A DNA stretch of 64,000 nt. Source: Pseudomonadota bacterium. Its GTDB lineage: Bacteria > Myxococcota_A > UBA796 > GCA-2862545. Shown here piece after piece: positions 1 to 8,727 of this stretch. Position numbers and translations under genes: made by a program. The stretch lies in contig JAGSGY010000001.1 in NCBI GenBank assembly GCA_023954855.1, positions 1 to 64,000 on the forward strand. The letters are read 5' to 3'. The notes beneath the pieces were generated by a model that saw nothing but the letters and a program-made list of their open reading frames with translations, searched no databases and had not been told where the DNA came from. Position 1 is the stretch's first letter. Every line of letters begins with the position of its first letter.

Positions 1-29
1 TAGACGACGAGGTATTCAAAGCGGGTCAT
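1..29 (-). CDS. 5' end of a gene running off the left edge (possibly DUF4177-like)
   Basis: Only nine codons are inside the window, read on the minus strand as MTRFEYLVV. A GGAGG ribosome binding site lies four bases before the ATG, and the start is 18 bases after the topB stop, so it is probably co-transcribed with topB. A start of the form M..FEY.VV is typical of the small DUF4177 proteins, but nine residues cannot prove this. Confidence 0.4.
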
Positions 30-47
30 CGGGCCTCCAGAGGATGG

Positions 48-2459
48 CTAACGCTGCTTCAGCCGTCGCACAGCCTCTTCGCCGGTAATCCGCCGCCCGT
101 CTTCCTCGAAGGGCAGCACGACTCGACACCCATCACGCCATTGGTCGCATCCCCATGCCGCCCGACCGGCCACGATATGCCCGACCCCGCAGCGCGGACA
201 GCTCATCCCCACCGGCGAGACCCTCGACGACCGCGCGACGTCCCGAGGTGCAGGGTCCCCACCGCGCGGACTCTCGCGAGGGGCGAACACAAAGCGGACT
301 CGACCTTCGTCAACGTTGAACTCGAGCGCGGCCTCGAACTCGTTGCCCGCCTTGCTCCGAAAGCCCTTCACAAAGGCAGAGCGCCCTTCCTTGAGCATCT
401 GCTTGACCATGCGTCCGCTGATCTTGCGCTTCGACATCGTCTTGAACACAACGAAAGCGCAGGCACGACCGGCATCACAGGCGAACACGGCTCGATTCTC
501 GCGAACCGGTTTGCCGCAGACCGGGCACTCACCAAGTGGCTTACCCTCAGGCGCCGGGGCCGCGAACAACTCCGCGGGTGGCGGCTGGGCACCCTCGATG
601 GCCCGGACAATCCGCCCAACATGCTCTGCGACATCACGCATGAAGGCGTCGCGCGCCTCCTGTCCCTCGGCGATTCGAGCCAAGCGGGCTTCCCAGCTGG
701 CCGTCAACTCGGCGCTAGTGAGCTCATCGAGGGGAATCGCGAGGATCAGCGCCCGGCCGGCTTCGGTCGCCCACAGCTCCTTCGCCTTTCGCACCAAGAA
801 CTTCCGGTGCAGAAGGGTCTGAAGCACTGCCGCACGGGTCGCCGGTGTACCCAGACCCGCATTGCGCATGGCCCGCACCAGTTCCTTGTCGTCCAGATGC
901 TTCCCGGCGGTCTCCATGGCCCGCAGCAGCAGGGCATCGTCGAATCGCCGCGGCGGGCGCGTCTGACCCGCGTTGGCCGTCGCCTCCTCGACCGCTCCCT
1001 CGTCGCCGACCTCGACGCGCGGAAGGTCGAGGTCCTTCTTTGATTTCGGAGGGTCCACAGCCTGCCAGCCGCGCTCGAGGCAGACTCTTCCCTTCGAGTG
1101 AAAGCGAAGTGGTTCCGCCAAGCCATCTGGAATCGGACCCGTCGGAGGGACAGCCACCACCAGCTTGGTCAGCGCGAAAATGGCCGGCTCTGACAGTGCC
1201 GCCATCAATCGACGGGCCACTAAGTCATAGACCCGCTTTTCATCGGCTGAAAGCCGCACACCGGCCGCCTTCCGCGTCGTTGGAAGAATGGCGTGGTGGT
1301 CCCCTACTTCGGCCGCGTTGACGACCCGCTTTCCGGGCGCGATCGGCTTTGCCAGCAGTGCCGAGGCGAAGGGCTGGTAGGGCCCAACGGCCTCGAGAGC
1401 GCCAAGGATCTTCGACAGTTCCGGAACCTGGTCCTCGGTGAGGAAGCGGGCATCCGTTCTTGGATAGGACAGCAGCTTGTGCTTCTCGTAGAGTGCCTGG
1501 GCGATGTCGAGCGTCTGCTGCGCCGACAGCCCATAACGCTGGTTTGCACGGCGCTGAAGGCTGGTCAGGTCGTACAACAGCGGCGGCTTCTCGGTGCGCT
1601 TCTTCCGGTCGGCCTTCTCGACCGCGCCCACCGCCCCTGAGGCTGCCGCAGCAACCGCCTCGGCATCCGCCTCAGTGCTGAGCCGCTCACCCTTCGGTGC
1701 CGGCTGCCGCTCATCGTCGTCCGTCGGCTGACCGGGCTGGAAGAAACGCCCCTTCCAGGTCGCCGTAGCACCGTCCACAGTGGCCGAGAACACGGCGTCC
1801 ACCGTCCAGAAGTCCTCGGGCACGAAGGACTCGATCTCGAGGTCTCGCCGCACAATCAGTGCAAGCGTCGGCGTCTGCACCCGACCGACGGAGAGGAGGC
1901 CACCACCGCCACCCTTGCGAGCGAGGCAGGTCATCGCGCGCGTGGCGTTGAGGCCGACCAGCCAGTCCGCCTCGGAGCGGCATCGCGCCGCATCCCCCAG
2001 CGCATCGAGCTCAGGGCCCGGACGGAGCTGGCCCCAGGCCGTCTTGATCGCCCGGTCGGTCAGTGACGACGCCCAGAAACGCTGTACCGGCGCCGTCGCC
2101 CCCGCCGCCTGGTAGGCGTAGCGGAAGATCAGCTCCCCTTCGCGGCCGGCGTCACAGGCATTCACGATCTGACCGATGGCGCGATCAGAGAGAAGGCGCT
2201 TGACCACCCTCCACTGATCTTGAGCCGTCTGCCGAGGCCTGAGTTCGAACTGCGACGGCAACATCGGGAGCGAATCAAAGGCCCACCGTTTCCACGCCGC
2301 GTCGTAGTGGCTGGGCTCCTGCAGCTCGAGCAAATGCCCAATGCACCAGGTGATCCGCACGCCATCGCCCTCAATGAACCCATCACGCCGGCCGGTAATG
2401 CCGAGCACGCGAGCGATGTCGCGCGCAACAGAGGGTTTCTCAGTAAGGATCAGACGCAT
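48..2459 (-). CDS. topB: DNA topoisomerase III (type IA)
   Basis: An 803-residue type IA topoisomerase that cuts one DNA strand through a tyrosine, passes the other strand and decatenates DNA. The TOPRIM domain opens the protein (LILTEKPSVARDIA), and the catalytic tyrosine is in the SYPRTD motif near residue 335. After the core there is a TopB-type C-terminal part: a Cys-rich element (CPVCGKPV, then CDAGRACAF), a topoisomerase C-terminal repeat ending in FVFAP, and a final Cys element (SCPRCGVGH). The length and C-terminal build fit the long proteobacterial/myxobacterial TopB type rather than TopA. It is divergent from the M18 peptidase gene, with 68 bases between the starts. The identification as type IA is firm; the choice of topB over a second topA rests on the tail. 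Confidence 0.93.
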   Translation of the reverse strand: MRLILTEKPSVARDIARVLGITGRRDGFIEGDGVRITWCIGHLLELQEPSHYDAAWKRWAFDSLPMLPSQFELRPRQTAQDQWRVVKRLLSDRAIGQIVNACDAGREGELIFRYAYQAAGATAPVQRFWASSLTDRAIKTAWGQLRPGPELDALGDAARCRSEADWLVGLNATRAMTCLARKGGGGGLLSVGRVQTPTLALIVRRDLEIESFVPEDFWTVDAVFSATVDGATATWKGRFFQPGQPTDDDERQPAPKGERLSTEADAEAVAAAASGAVGAVEKADRKKRTEKPPLLYDLTSLQRRANQRYGLSAQQTLDIAQALYEKHKLLSYPRTDARFLTEDQVPELSKILGALEAVGPYQPFASALLAKPIAPGKRVVNAAEVGDHHAILPTTRKAAGVRLSADEKRVYDLVARRLMAALSEPAIFALTKLVVAVPPTGPIPDGLAEPLRFHSKGRVCLERGWQAVDPPKSKKDLDLPRVEVGDEGAVEEATANAGQTRPPRRFDDALLLRAMETAGKHLDDKELVRAMRNAGLGTPATRAAVLQTLLHRKFLVRKAKELWATEAGRALILAIPLDELTSAELTASWEARLARIAEGQEARDAFMRDVAEHVGRIVRAIEGAQPPPAELFAAPAPEGKPLGECPVCGKPVRENRAVFACDAGRACAFVVFKTMSKRKISGRMVKQMLKEGRSAFVKGFRSKAGNEFEAALEFNVDEGRVRFVFAPRESPRGGDPAPRDVARSSRVSPVGMSCPRCGVGHIVAGRAAWGCDQWRDGCRVVLPFEEDGRRITGEEAVRRLKQR

Positions 2460-2527
2460 CCTTGGGAGCTAACCCGACCGTCTGTCCGACGCGTGGGCGG
2501 GTTACAAGCGAGCCCACTGGAGTGCGC
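2460..2527. promoter_or_regulatory. Divergent promoter region between topB and the M18 peptidase gene
   Basis: These 68 bases separate two start codons on opposite strands, so they must hold the promoters or leaders of both genes unless transcription starts further inside. I see no clear -35/-10 pair. The only clear element is GGAG about six bases before the peptidase ATG. Confidence 0.4.
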
Positions 2528-3817
2528 ATGCCGACCCCCCTGCTCGACCGCTTCCTCGCCTTTCTCGACGACTCGCCATCGCCCCAGCACGCGGCCGCAA
2601 ACGTCGCAGAAGCCCTTGCCCAAGTGGGTTTTTCGGCGATTGATGAGCGGGCCAAGCCGGAGTCGCTGAAGGCTGGCGCAAAGCACTACATCCAGCGAAA
2701 CGGCAGCATTGTCGCCTTTCGCATTGGCAGCGGGCCGGTCGCCGAAGTGGGTTTCAGGCTGATCGCCGCACACACCGACTCGCCCAACCTTCGCATCAAG
2801 CCGAACCCCGAGATGAAGAAGCACGGCATGGTGCGGCTCGGCGTCGAGACCTATGGCGGCGTGCTTCAGGCAAGCTGGGCAGACCGCGACCTGGGCATCG
2901 CCGGACAGGTGGTTCTTCGCGACGGTTCACTCCGCCTCGTCGACCTTCGCCGTCCACTCTGCCGCATCCCCAACCTGGCCATTCACCTGAACCGCGGCGT
3001 CAACAAGGACGGGTTGGTCCTCAACGCGCAGACGCAGCTGCCGGCATTGCTCACCCTCTCTGACGAAGAGCGGCCACTGCATCGCCTGCTCGCGGCAGAG
3101 CTCGGCTGCGACGCCGACGACATCCTCACCTGGGACCTCGGGCTCTACGACCTCACGCCGCCGACCCTCGCCGGCGCGCACGATGAGTTCCTGCACTCTG
3201 CGCGCCTCGACAACCTCGCGTCCTGTCACGCCGGACTTGAGGCCATGGTCGCCGCCTGCGAAGGTGACGCTCCGTCCCAGACCGCCGTTCTCGGCCTCTT
3301 CGACCACGAAGAGATCGGGTCCCGCACCGCTCGCGGCGCCCAGGGGCGCATGTTCGAGGACGTGCTGAGCCGCATCGTTCGCGACAGCCCCCAAGCCGAG
3401 GGTGGACTGGCCCGCGCGATGGCCCACTCCTGGCTGATCTCTGCCGACATGGCCCACGCGGTGCACCCCGGCTTCTCTGAGAAGCACGATGGCGAGCACA
3501 TGCCCAAGCTCGGCAAGGGCCCCGTCATCAAGCGCAACGCGAACTGGCGCTACGGTACCGAAGCCGACTCGGCGGCGATGTTCATCGCGCTGTGCCAAGA
3601 GGTCGATGCCCCCTACCAGTACTTCGTCAACCGAAGCGACCTCAGCTGCGGCTCGACCGTCGGCCCCATCGTGGCCTCGAACCTCGGTGTTCGCACAGTG
3701 GACTGCGGCAACCCGATGCTCTCGATGCACTCCGCACGCGAGATGTGCGCGAGTGCAGATCACGAGCCGATGACCAAGGTCATGACCGCCTTCTTCCAGG
3801 GTGCTGGCCCAGCCTAG
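2528..3817 (+). CDS. apeB: M18 family zinc aminopeptidase
   Basis: A 429-residue dinuclear zinc aminopeptidase that removes N-terminal residues (family preference Asp/Glu) in the cytoplasm. Metal and catalytic motifs are in the expected order: AAHTDSPNLRIKP (His and Asp), SARLDNLASC (bridging Asp), LFDHEEIGSRT (catalytic and metal Glu), SADMAHAVHPGF (Asp), and near the end NPMLSMHSAREM (His). The chosen ATG has GGAG just upstream and gives the usual M18 length. An earlier TTG at 2462 would add 22 residues unlike the family. It is followed after 36 bases by the OmpA-type lipoprotein gene on the same strand. The gene symbol follows family usage. Confidence 0.9.
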   Translation: MPTPLLDRFLAFLDDSPSPQHAAANVAEALAQVGFSAIDERAKPESLKAGAKHYIQRNGSIVAFRIGSGPVAEVGFRLIAAHTDSPNLRIKPNPEMKKHGMVRLGVETYGGVLQASWADRDLGIAGQVVLRDGSLRLVDLRRPLCRIPNLAIHLNRGVNKDGLVLNAQTQLPALLTLSDEERPLHRLLAAELGCDADDILTWDLGLYDLTPPTLAGAHDEFLHSARLDNLASCHAGLEAMVAACEGDAPSQTAVLGLFDHEEIGSRTARGAQGRMFEDVLSRIVRDSPQAEGGLARAMAHSWLISADMAHAVHPGFSEKHDGEHMPKLGKGPVIKRNANWRYGTEADSAAMFIALCQEVDAPYQYFVNRSDLSCGSTVGPIVASNLGVRTVDCGNPMLSMHSAREMCASADHEPMTKVMTAFFQGAGPA

Positions 3818-3853
3818 CCCGATCTACGGTAGCGTCGCCTCCGAGGACCCCAC

Positions 3854-4666
3854 ATGCGCATCGTCGCAGTCACCATTACCATCGCGCTGCTCGCAGCTTG
3901 TGTTCCCAAGGGCCGGTACAACGAGGCCATCGAGAACAACGCCGAGTTGAGCGCCGAGATCGAGACCCTTCGTGGTCAGATCGCGGACCAAGATGAAGAG
4001 CTTTTGCGTCTTCAGAGCCAGGCTGAAGCCGCGCAGGCAGCGCTCGAGCAGACCAACCGCAAGCTCGCCGCCAAGGTCGCTGAGGCAGGCGCACTCGCCG
4101 AAGACATCGAGGCGATGAAGCAGGCACTGGCCGAGGCCGAGCTTCGCAAGGCGCGGGCCGATGCCGCCCTCGAGTCGTACCGGGACCTCGTGGCTCGCTT
4201 CCAGTCCCTGATCGACGCCGGCACGCTGCGCGTCAAGATCGTAGACGGCCGCATGGTGGTCGAGTTGGCCACGGACATCTTGTTCCCGCCCGGCTCGTCG
4301 ACGCTCTCGAGAAACGGCCGCACCGCGCTCACCGACGTCGCCAAGGTGCTCGCCTCGATTCCAGGGCGGACCTACCAAGTCGCAGGCCACACGGACAACG
4401 TGCCGATCTCGACCGAGCGTTTCCCGAGCAACTGGCACCTCGGCGCCTCGCGCTCCATCGCAGTGGTTCGCGTGCTCGAGCGAGGGGGTCTTGGTCCAGA
4501 CCGCGTGAGCGCAGCCTCCTTCGCCGAGTTTCAGCCCGTCGACACCAATCGAACGAGCGAGGGCAAGGCCGCAAACCGCCGCATCGAGATCGTCGTCGTG
4601 CCCGATCTATCCGACCTTCCCGGCTACGAAGAGCTGGAGTCCCTCTCTTCAGGCGACGAGATCTAG
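3854..4666 (+). CDS. OmpA-family peptidoglycan-binding lipoprotein
   Basis: A 270-residue predicted lipoprotein. The signal peptide ends in a lipobox, LAAC (Cys16). Residues about 25-125 form a heptad-rich coiled coil full of Glu, Ala and Gln. The C-terminal 130 residues are an OmpA/MotB domain with the peptidoglycan-binding signature AGHTDNVPI, then NWHLGASRS and NRRIEI. It probably tethers the outer membrane to the cell wall. GAGG before the ATG supports the start. Its stop codon overlaps the GTG start of the TetR gene by one base, so it lies at the head of the polyketide operon, perhaps by transcriptional coupling only. It is not a MotB because there is no N-terminal proton-channel helix. 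Confidence 0.88.
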   Translation: MRIVAVTITIALLAACVPKGRYNEAIENNAELSAEIETLRGQIADQDEELLRLQSQAEAAQAALEQTNRKLAAKVAEAGALAEDIEAMKQALAEAELRKARADAALESYRDLVARFQSLIDAGTLRVKIVDGRMVVELATDILFPPGSSTLSRNGRTALTDVAKVLASIPGRTYQVAGHTDNVPISTERFPSNWHLGASRSIAVVRVLERGGLGPDRVSAASFAEFQPVDTNRTSEGKAANRRIEIVVVPDLSDLPGYEELESLSSGDEI

Positions 4667-5247
4667 TGGCGACGCGGGCCGAGACCAAAGCGAAGACTAG
4701 GCGTGCTCTGCTGCGCGCCGGCCGGCGCCTCGTCGTCGAACAGGGACTCGACTCGCCCTCCCTCGACCTGATCTGCAAGACCGCTGGCTTCACCCGCGGT
4801 GCCTTTTACGTCCACTTCGAAGACCGGGACGACTTTCTCGCCTCGGTGATGGAGTCGATTCTCGCCGACTACACCGCATCGATCGTGCAGACCGCAGACC
4901 CAGCCGGCGACCTCGAGCGCAGCATCCGACGCTTTGTCACCTCCCTCGATGACCTCGGCAAGGACGCGCCACACTTGTCGCTCCTGCTCGACGGCTGCAC
5001 GCGCTCCGACCGCGTTCGGGACCGCTTCATCGCCGGAGTTCGCGCCTCCATCGTGCTCTTGGCCGGGGTGGGCTCCAGCGCCGCTGCCGCCGGCGAGCTC
5101 CGCGACGACGTTCCCGTTCACGCCATCTCCGAGCTCCTCGTCGCCACCGTGTTTGGCGTGCTCGCCACCCGGCAACTCGGCGTCCCCTTCGATCTCACCG
5201 CCGCCGCGGAGGCTCTGATCACATTGCTCCGCCCCATGGAGACCTAG
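4666..5247 (+). CDS. TetR-family transcriptional regulator
   Basis: A 193-residue TetR-type repressor. The N-terminal helix-turn-helix is clear (LDLICKTAGFTRGAFYVHF, about residues 33-51). The remaining 140 residues are the helical ligand-binding and dimer domain, which has no recognisable ligand signature. The GTG start overlaps the stop of the lipoprotein gene by one base. The polyketide synthase gene begins directly after its stop. Position makes it the likely local regulator of the type III PKS gene set, perhaps answering to a fatty acid or the lipid product; that role is inference. Confidence 0.88.
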   Translation: MATRAETKAKTRRALLRAGRRLVVEQGLDSPSLDLICKTAGFTRGAFYVHFEDRDDFLASVMESILADYTASIVQTADPAGDLERSIRRFVTSLDDLGKDAPHLSLLLDGCTRSDRVRDRFIAGVRASIVLLAGVGSSAAAAGELRDDVPVHAISELLVATVFGVLATRQLGVPFDLTAAAEALITLLRPMET

Positions 5248-6282
5248 TTGCACATCGCCGCCGTCGGTCGCGCCCTCCCTACGCATCGCTACGAGCAGGA
5301 CGAGCTTCTCGCCGCGTTCACAGCCTTTTGGACGCGAACCCACAAGAACCCAAGACGCGTCGAGCAGCTGCACAAGGCCGTTCGGGTCGGTGCCCGCCAT
5401 CTGGCTCTGCCCATGGAGCGTTACCCCGAGCTGGACTTCACCGAGGCGAACAACGCGTTCATCGAGGTCGGTACGGAGCTCGCGGCGAAGGCGCTCTCCG
5501 AGGGGCTCGAGGCCGCCGGTAAGAAGCCCGAGGACCTCGACGCCCTGTTCTTTGCGACCGTCACGGGCCTCGCGACGCCATCGATCGATGCTCGTCTCGT
5601 CAATCGCCTCGGCCTGCGCAATGACATCGTCCGCGTGCCCATCTTCGGGTTGGGCTGCGTCGCTGGAGCCGCGGGCACCGCGCGAGTCGCCGACTACCTC
5701 AAGGCCTACCCCGATCACACCGCCGCCCTCGTCTGCGTCGAGCTCTGCTCTCTCACGCTCCAACAGGGCGACCTGTCGATCCCCAACCTCATCGCGACCG
5801 GCCTGTTCGGGGATGGAGCAGCAGCCCTGATCGCGACGGGAAGCACAGGACCCAAGGTGTTGGCGAGTCGCAGCCGGTTCTACCCGGATACCGAGCGCAC
5901 CATGGGCTGGGACATCGGCGCGGAGGGCTTCAAGATCGTGCTCTCCGCCGGGGTCCCAAAGCTTGTCCACGAGCACCTCGGCGAGGACGTGCACGCCTTC
6001 CTCGCGGCGAATGGGCTGACCCGCAAGGACATCGACGTCTGGGTCTGCCACCCGGGTGGCCCCAAGGTCATCGATGCCTACCGCGACGCCCTGGACGTCA
6101 CCGACGAGGACCTGGCCCTGACGTGGCGATGCCTCGAACAGGTCGGGAACCTCTCGAGTGCCTCGGTGCTCTGGGTGCTCGCGGACACACTCGCCGAGCG
6201 TGACATCGAGCCGGGCTCCTACGGCCTTCTTGCTGCCATGGGACCGGGCTTTTGCGCTGAGCTGGTGTTGCTACAGTGGTGA
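5248..6282 (+). CDS. Type III polyketide synthase (chalcone/stilbene synthase-like)
   Basis: A 344-residue thiolase-fold enzyme that extends an acyl starter with malonyl-CoA and cyclises the chain to an alkylpyrone or alkylresorcinol. The catalytic triad is complete: Cys137 in GLGCVAGAAG, His268 in VCHPGG and Asn301 in NLSSAS. The FGDGAAA loop is also present. The sequence resembles bacterial BpsA/SrsA-type enzymes that use long acyl chains. The start is TTG, placed directly after the TetR stop codon. The 3' end overlaps the next gene by seven bases. The FAAL and ACP genes downstream suggest that the starter arrives as acyl-ACP. The product class is inferred. Confidence 0.9.
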   Translation: MHIAAVGRALPTHRYEQDELLAAFTAFWTRTHKNPRRVEQLHKAVRVGARHLALPMERYPELDFTEANNAFIEVGTELAAKALSEGLEAAGKKPEDLDALFFATVTGLATPSIDARLVNRLGLRNDIVRVPIFGLGCVAGAAGTARVADYLKAYPDHTAALVCVELCSLTLQQGDLSIPNLIATGLFGDGAAALIATGSTGPKVLASRSRFYPDTERTMGWDIGAEGFKIVLSAGVPKLVHEHLGEDVHAFLAANGLTRKDIDVWVCHPGGPKVIDAYRDALDVTDEDLALTWRCLEQVGNLSSASVLWVLADTLAERDIEPGSYGLLAAMGPGFCAELVLLQW

Positions 6283-6800
6283 GCCTGCTTGCCTACTCTG
6301 GCCTGATGGGCCTGACCGCGCTCGAGCGGTTGGCAGAGCTCGTCGTGTCCAAGCGCAACCTCGCGTGGAGCCTCACCCAAGGTGGCGTGGAGCACGGCTT
6401 CTCGCACTTTCCGTTCATGGTCGTGCTGCACACCGCCTTTCTCATCGGCTGCGTCGCAGAGCCATGGCTCATGGACCGCCCCTTCGTGCCTTGGCTCGGG
6501 TGGCCCTGCCTCGTGCTCGCGGTCGCGTGCCAAGGCTTGCGTTGGTGGTGCATCACCACTCTCGGGCAACAGTGGAACACCCGGGTTGTCATCGTGCCCG
6601 GCATGGAACGAGTGACCGGCGGGCCGTATCGCTACTTCAACCATCCGAACTACGTGGCGGTCGTGGTCGAGGGTTTGGTGCTGCCGCTGATCCACACCGC
6701 CTGGCTGACAGCCGCGATCTTCACCGTGCTCAATGCGCTGCTGCTCACCGTGCGCATCCACATCGAGAACCAGGCCCTGGCCTCGCTGGAGACAGCATGA
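6276..6800 (+). CDS. ICMT-family membrane methyltransferase (BpsB/SrsB-like)
   Basis: A 174-residue integral membrane protein with about four hydrophobic helices. It carries the isoprenylcysteine methyltransferase family signature GPYRYFNHPNYVAV (about residues 113-126), which binds S-adenosylmethionine. Small ICMT homologues next to type III PKS genes (BpsB/YpbQ in Bacillus, SrsB in Streptomyces) O-methylate alkylpyrones or alkylresorcinols, and this gene sits in the same place. The GTG start overlaps the PKS gene by seven bases, and its stop overlaps the ACP start. The specific substrate is inferred from this context. Confidence 0.85.
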   Translation: MVSLLAYSGLMGLTALERLAELVVSKRNLAWSLTQGGVEHGFSHFPFMVVLHTAFLIGCVAEPWLMDRPFVPWLGWPCLVLAVACQGLRWWCITTLGQQWNTRVVIVPGMERVTGGPYRYFNHPNYVAVVVEGLVLPLIHTAWLTAAIFTVLNALLLTVRIHIENQALASLETA

Positions 6801-7030
6801 CCGAGGGCGAGATCCGGGCCACGCTCGAGCAGCTCGCCGTCGACAACCTCGACGGGGCTACGCTTCCCGAGGGTGCGCTCGACGAGCACCTGGACAGTGT
6901 TCAGCGTTTGACGTTGGTGGTCTCGATCGAGGACCACTTCGACATCTGTTTTGAGCCCGAGGACGACGAAGCCGCCGCAAGCGTCGACGACGTCATTCGC
7001 ATCATCAAGCGCCACCTGGACGCGCCGTGA
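6797..7030 (+). CDS. Acyl carrier protein
   Basis: A 77-residue acidic protein with the carrier-protein motif HLDSVQRLTL. Ser34 in LDS is the expected site for the 4'-phosphopantetheine arm. The helix pattern and length are normal for a free-standing ACP, although the region before the Ser differs from the GxDS form of fatty-acid ACPs. It overlaps the upstream methyltransferase gene (ATGA) and the downstream ligase gene (GTGA), so the three are translationally coupled. It most likely carries the fatty acyl chain from the adenylating ligase to the type III PKS. Confidence 0.88.
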   Translation: MTEGEIRATLEQLAVDNLDGATLPEGALDEHLDSVQRLTLVVSIEDHFDICFEPEDDEAAASVDDVIRIIKRHLDAP

Positions 7031-8727
7031 GCGACACCCTCGTTCGTCGCCTGACGCGCGCAGCAGACCTCAACGTCGAGGGCGCAGGCATCCGCTTTCT
7101 CGACCTCAAAGAGAACGAGACCTGGCTGGGCTGGTCCGAGATCGCCACCCGTGCTGCACGCGCTGCTGGCACGCTTCGAGAGGCTGGAGTCCGCGAGGGC
7201 CAACGGGTCGCCATGGCCATTCCAACCAGCCCGCTGTTTCTCGATGCCTTCTTTGGAACGCTCTGGCTGGGGGCAACCCCCGTCCCGCTGTACCCACCGG
7301 TCCGGCTTGGCCGACTCGACGAGTACATCGCGAAGACCGCGCGGATGATTCAGATCGTCGGCGCCACCGCGTTGATCGCCGATAAGCGCACGCGTCGCGT
7401 GCTCGGGCAGGTCGTGGCGCGCACAGATGTACCGATGGTCCTGGCCGAGGACCTGGCGAGCGGAGCCGAGCGGCCGGCCCACATGACCCTGTCAGAGGAC
7501 TACGGCCTGGTGCAGTTCTCGTCCGGGACGACGACCGATCCCAAGCCAGTGGCGTTGACCCATCGCGCCCTGCTCGCAAACACCGAGTCGATTCTGGATT
7601 TCATGCCCGACGGTGCAGAAATCCCGCACGCAGGCGTTTCGTGGCTGCCGCTCTACCACGACATGGGGCTGATCGGCTGCATCTTCCCGGCGCTGCATCG
7701 CCCGGGAACGCTCACCCTCATCCCGCCCGAGATGTTCTTGCTCAAGCCAGCGCTCTGGCTGAGGGCTATCTCGAAGTACCGGGCTACCGTCTCGCCAGCA
7801 CCGAACTTCGCCTATGCCTACGCGACCGAGCGCATCCTCGACAAGGAGCTCGAAGGCGTCGACCTCTCAAGCTGGACTCTCGCACTCAACGGCGCTGAGC
7901 CGATCACCGAAGAGACCCTTGCAGGCTTTACGAAGCGCTTTGCCACACATGGCTTCGCCCCGACCGCGATGACCCCCGTGTACGGCCTGTCTGAGGCGGC
8001 CCTTGCGGTGACCTTCTCCCCGCCAGGTCGGGGTCCAAAGATTACGGCCGTGTCTCGCAGTGAGCTCGCCGCCGGGCGCTTCACGCCTGCTTCCGACGGG
8101 GTGAGCCTGGTGTCGGTGGGATTGCCCCTTCGCGGCTTCACCGTGGAGATTCGGGTTGACGATCAGCCCGTCGAGCCCGGTGTGGTCGGCCACCTCTTCG
8201 TGCAGGGTCCATCGCTGCTGTCTCGGTACCTCGGCCGAGACGAGCAACCTCTCGTGGATGGATGGCTCGACACCGGTGACCTCGCAGCCCTTCATGAAGG
8301 CGAGCTGTACATCGTCGGACGCGCGAAAGACATCATCGTGATTCGGGGACGCAATCACCACCCTGCCGACATCGAGACCGCTGTGGACGGCGTGGAAGGC
8401 GTGCGCACAGGCTGTGTGGCCGCCGTTGGGGACGTCACTGAGCACGGCGAGGAACTGGTCGTCTTCATCGAGGTTCGCGAAGCCATCGAAGGACTGGCCG
8501 AGGCCTGCGCGCAGGCGATTCGTTCGCGCAGTGGCGTCAATCCGGGCCTGGTGGTGCTGCTCGAGCCGGGGTCGCTGCCTCGCACCTCGTCGGGCAAGCT
8601 TCGTCGCTCCGAGGCCCTGAAGCGCTTCAAGGACGGCGTGCTGCTGCCGCCGTCGAGGGTGGGGCCGCTCTACCTCGCAGGCGCGCTCGCCAAGAGTGCG
8701 CTTGGGTACTGGGGCCGAAAGCTGTGA
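7027..8727 (+). CDS. Fatty-acyl-AMP ligase (FAAL)
   Basis: A 566-residue adenylate-forming enzyme of the FAAL type that activates a fatty acid as acyl-AMP and passes it to an ACP. Seen in order: the P-loop-like FSSGTTTDPKPVALTH, SWLPLYHDMGLIG, YGLSEAALAVTF, the DTGDL motif, VGRAKDIIVIRGRNHHPADI (the GRNHxPxDIE form is typical of FAALs, unlike acyl-CoA ligases), and a C-terminal PRTSSGK with the catalytic Lys. The GTG start overlaps the ACP stop. It is the starter-loading enzyme of this gene set. Type I fatty acid synthases do this job in Azotobacter, so a FAAL-ACP pair is a different solution. Confidence 0.9.
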   Translation: MSDTLVRRLTRAADLNVEGAGIRFLDLKENETWLGWSEIATRAARAAGTLREAGVREGQRVAMAIPTSPLFLDAFFGTLWLGATPVPLYPPVRLGRLDEYIAKTARMIQIVGATALIADKRTRRVLGQVVARTDVPMVLAEDLASGAERPAHMTLSEDYGLVQFSSGTTTDPKPVALTHRALLANTESILDFMPDGAEIPHAGVSWLPLYHDMGLIGCIFPALHRPGTLTLIPPEMFLLKPALWLRAISKYRATVSPAPNFAYAYATERILDKELEGVDLSSWTLALNGAEPITEETLAGFTKRFATHGFAPTAMTPVYGLSEAALAVTFSPPGRGPKITAVSRSELAAGRFTPASDGVSLVSVGLPLRGFTVEIRVDDQPVEPGVVGHLFVQGPSLLSRYLGRDEQPLVDGWLDTGDLAALHEGELYIVGRAKDIIVIRGRNHHPADIETAVDGVEGVRTGCVAAVGDVTEHGEELVVFIEVREAIEGLAEACAQAIRSRSGVNPGLVVLLEPGSLPRTSSGKLRRSEALKRFKDGVLLPPSRVGPLYLAGALAKSALGYWGRKL

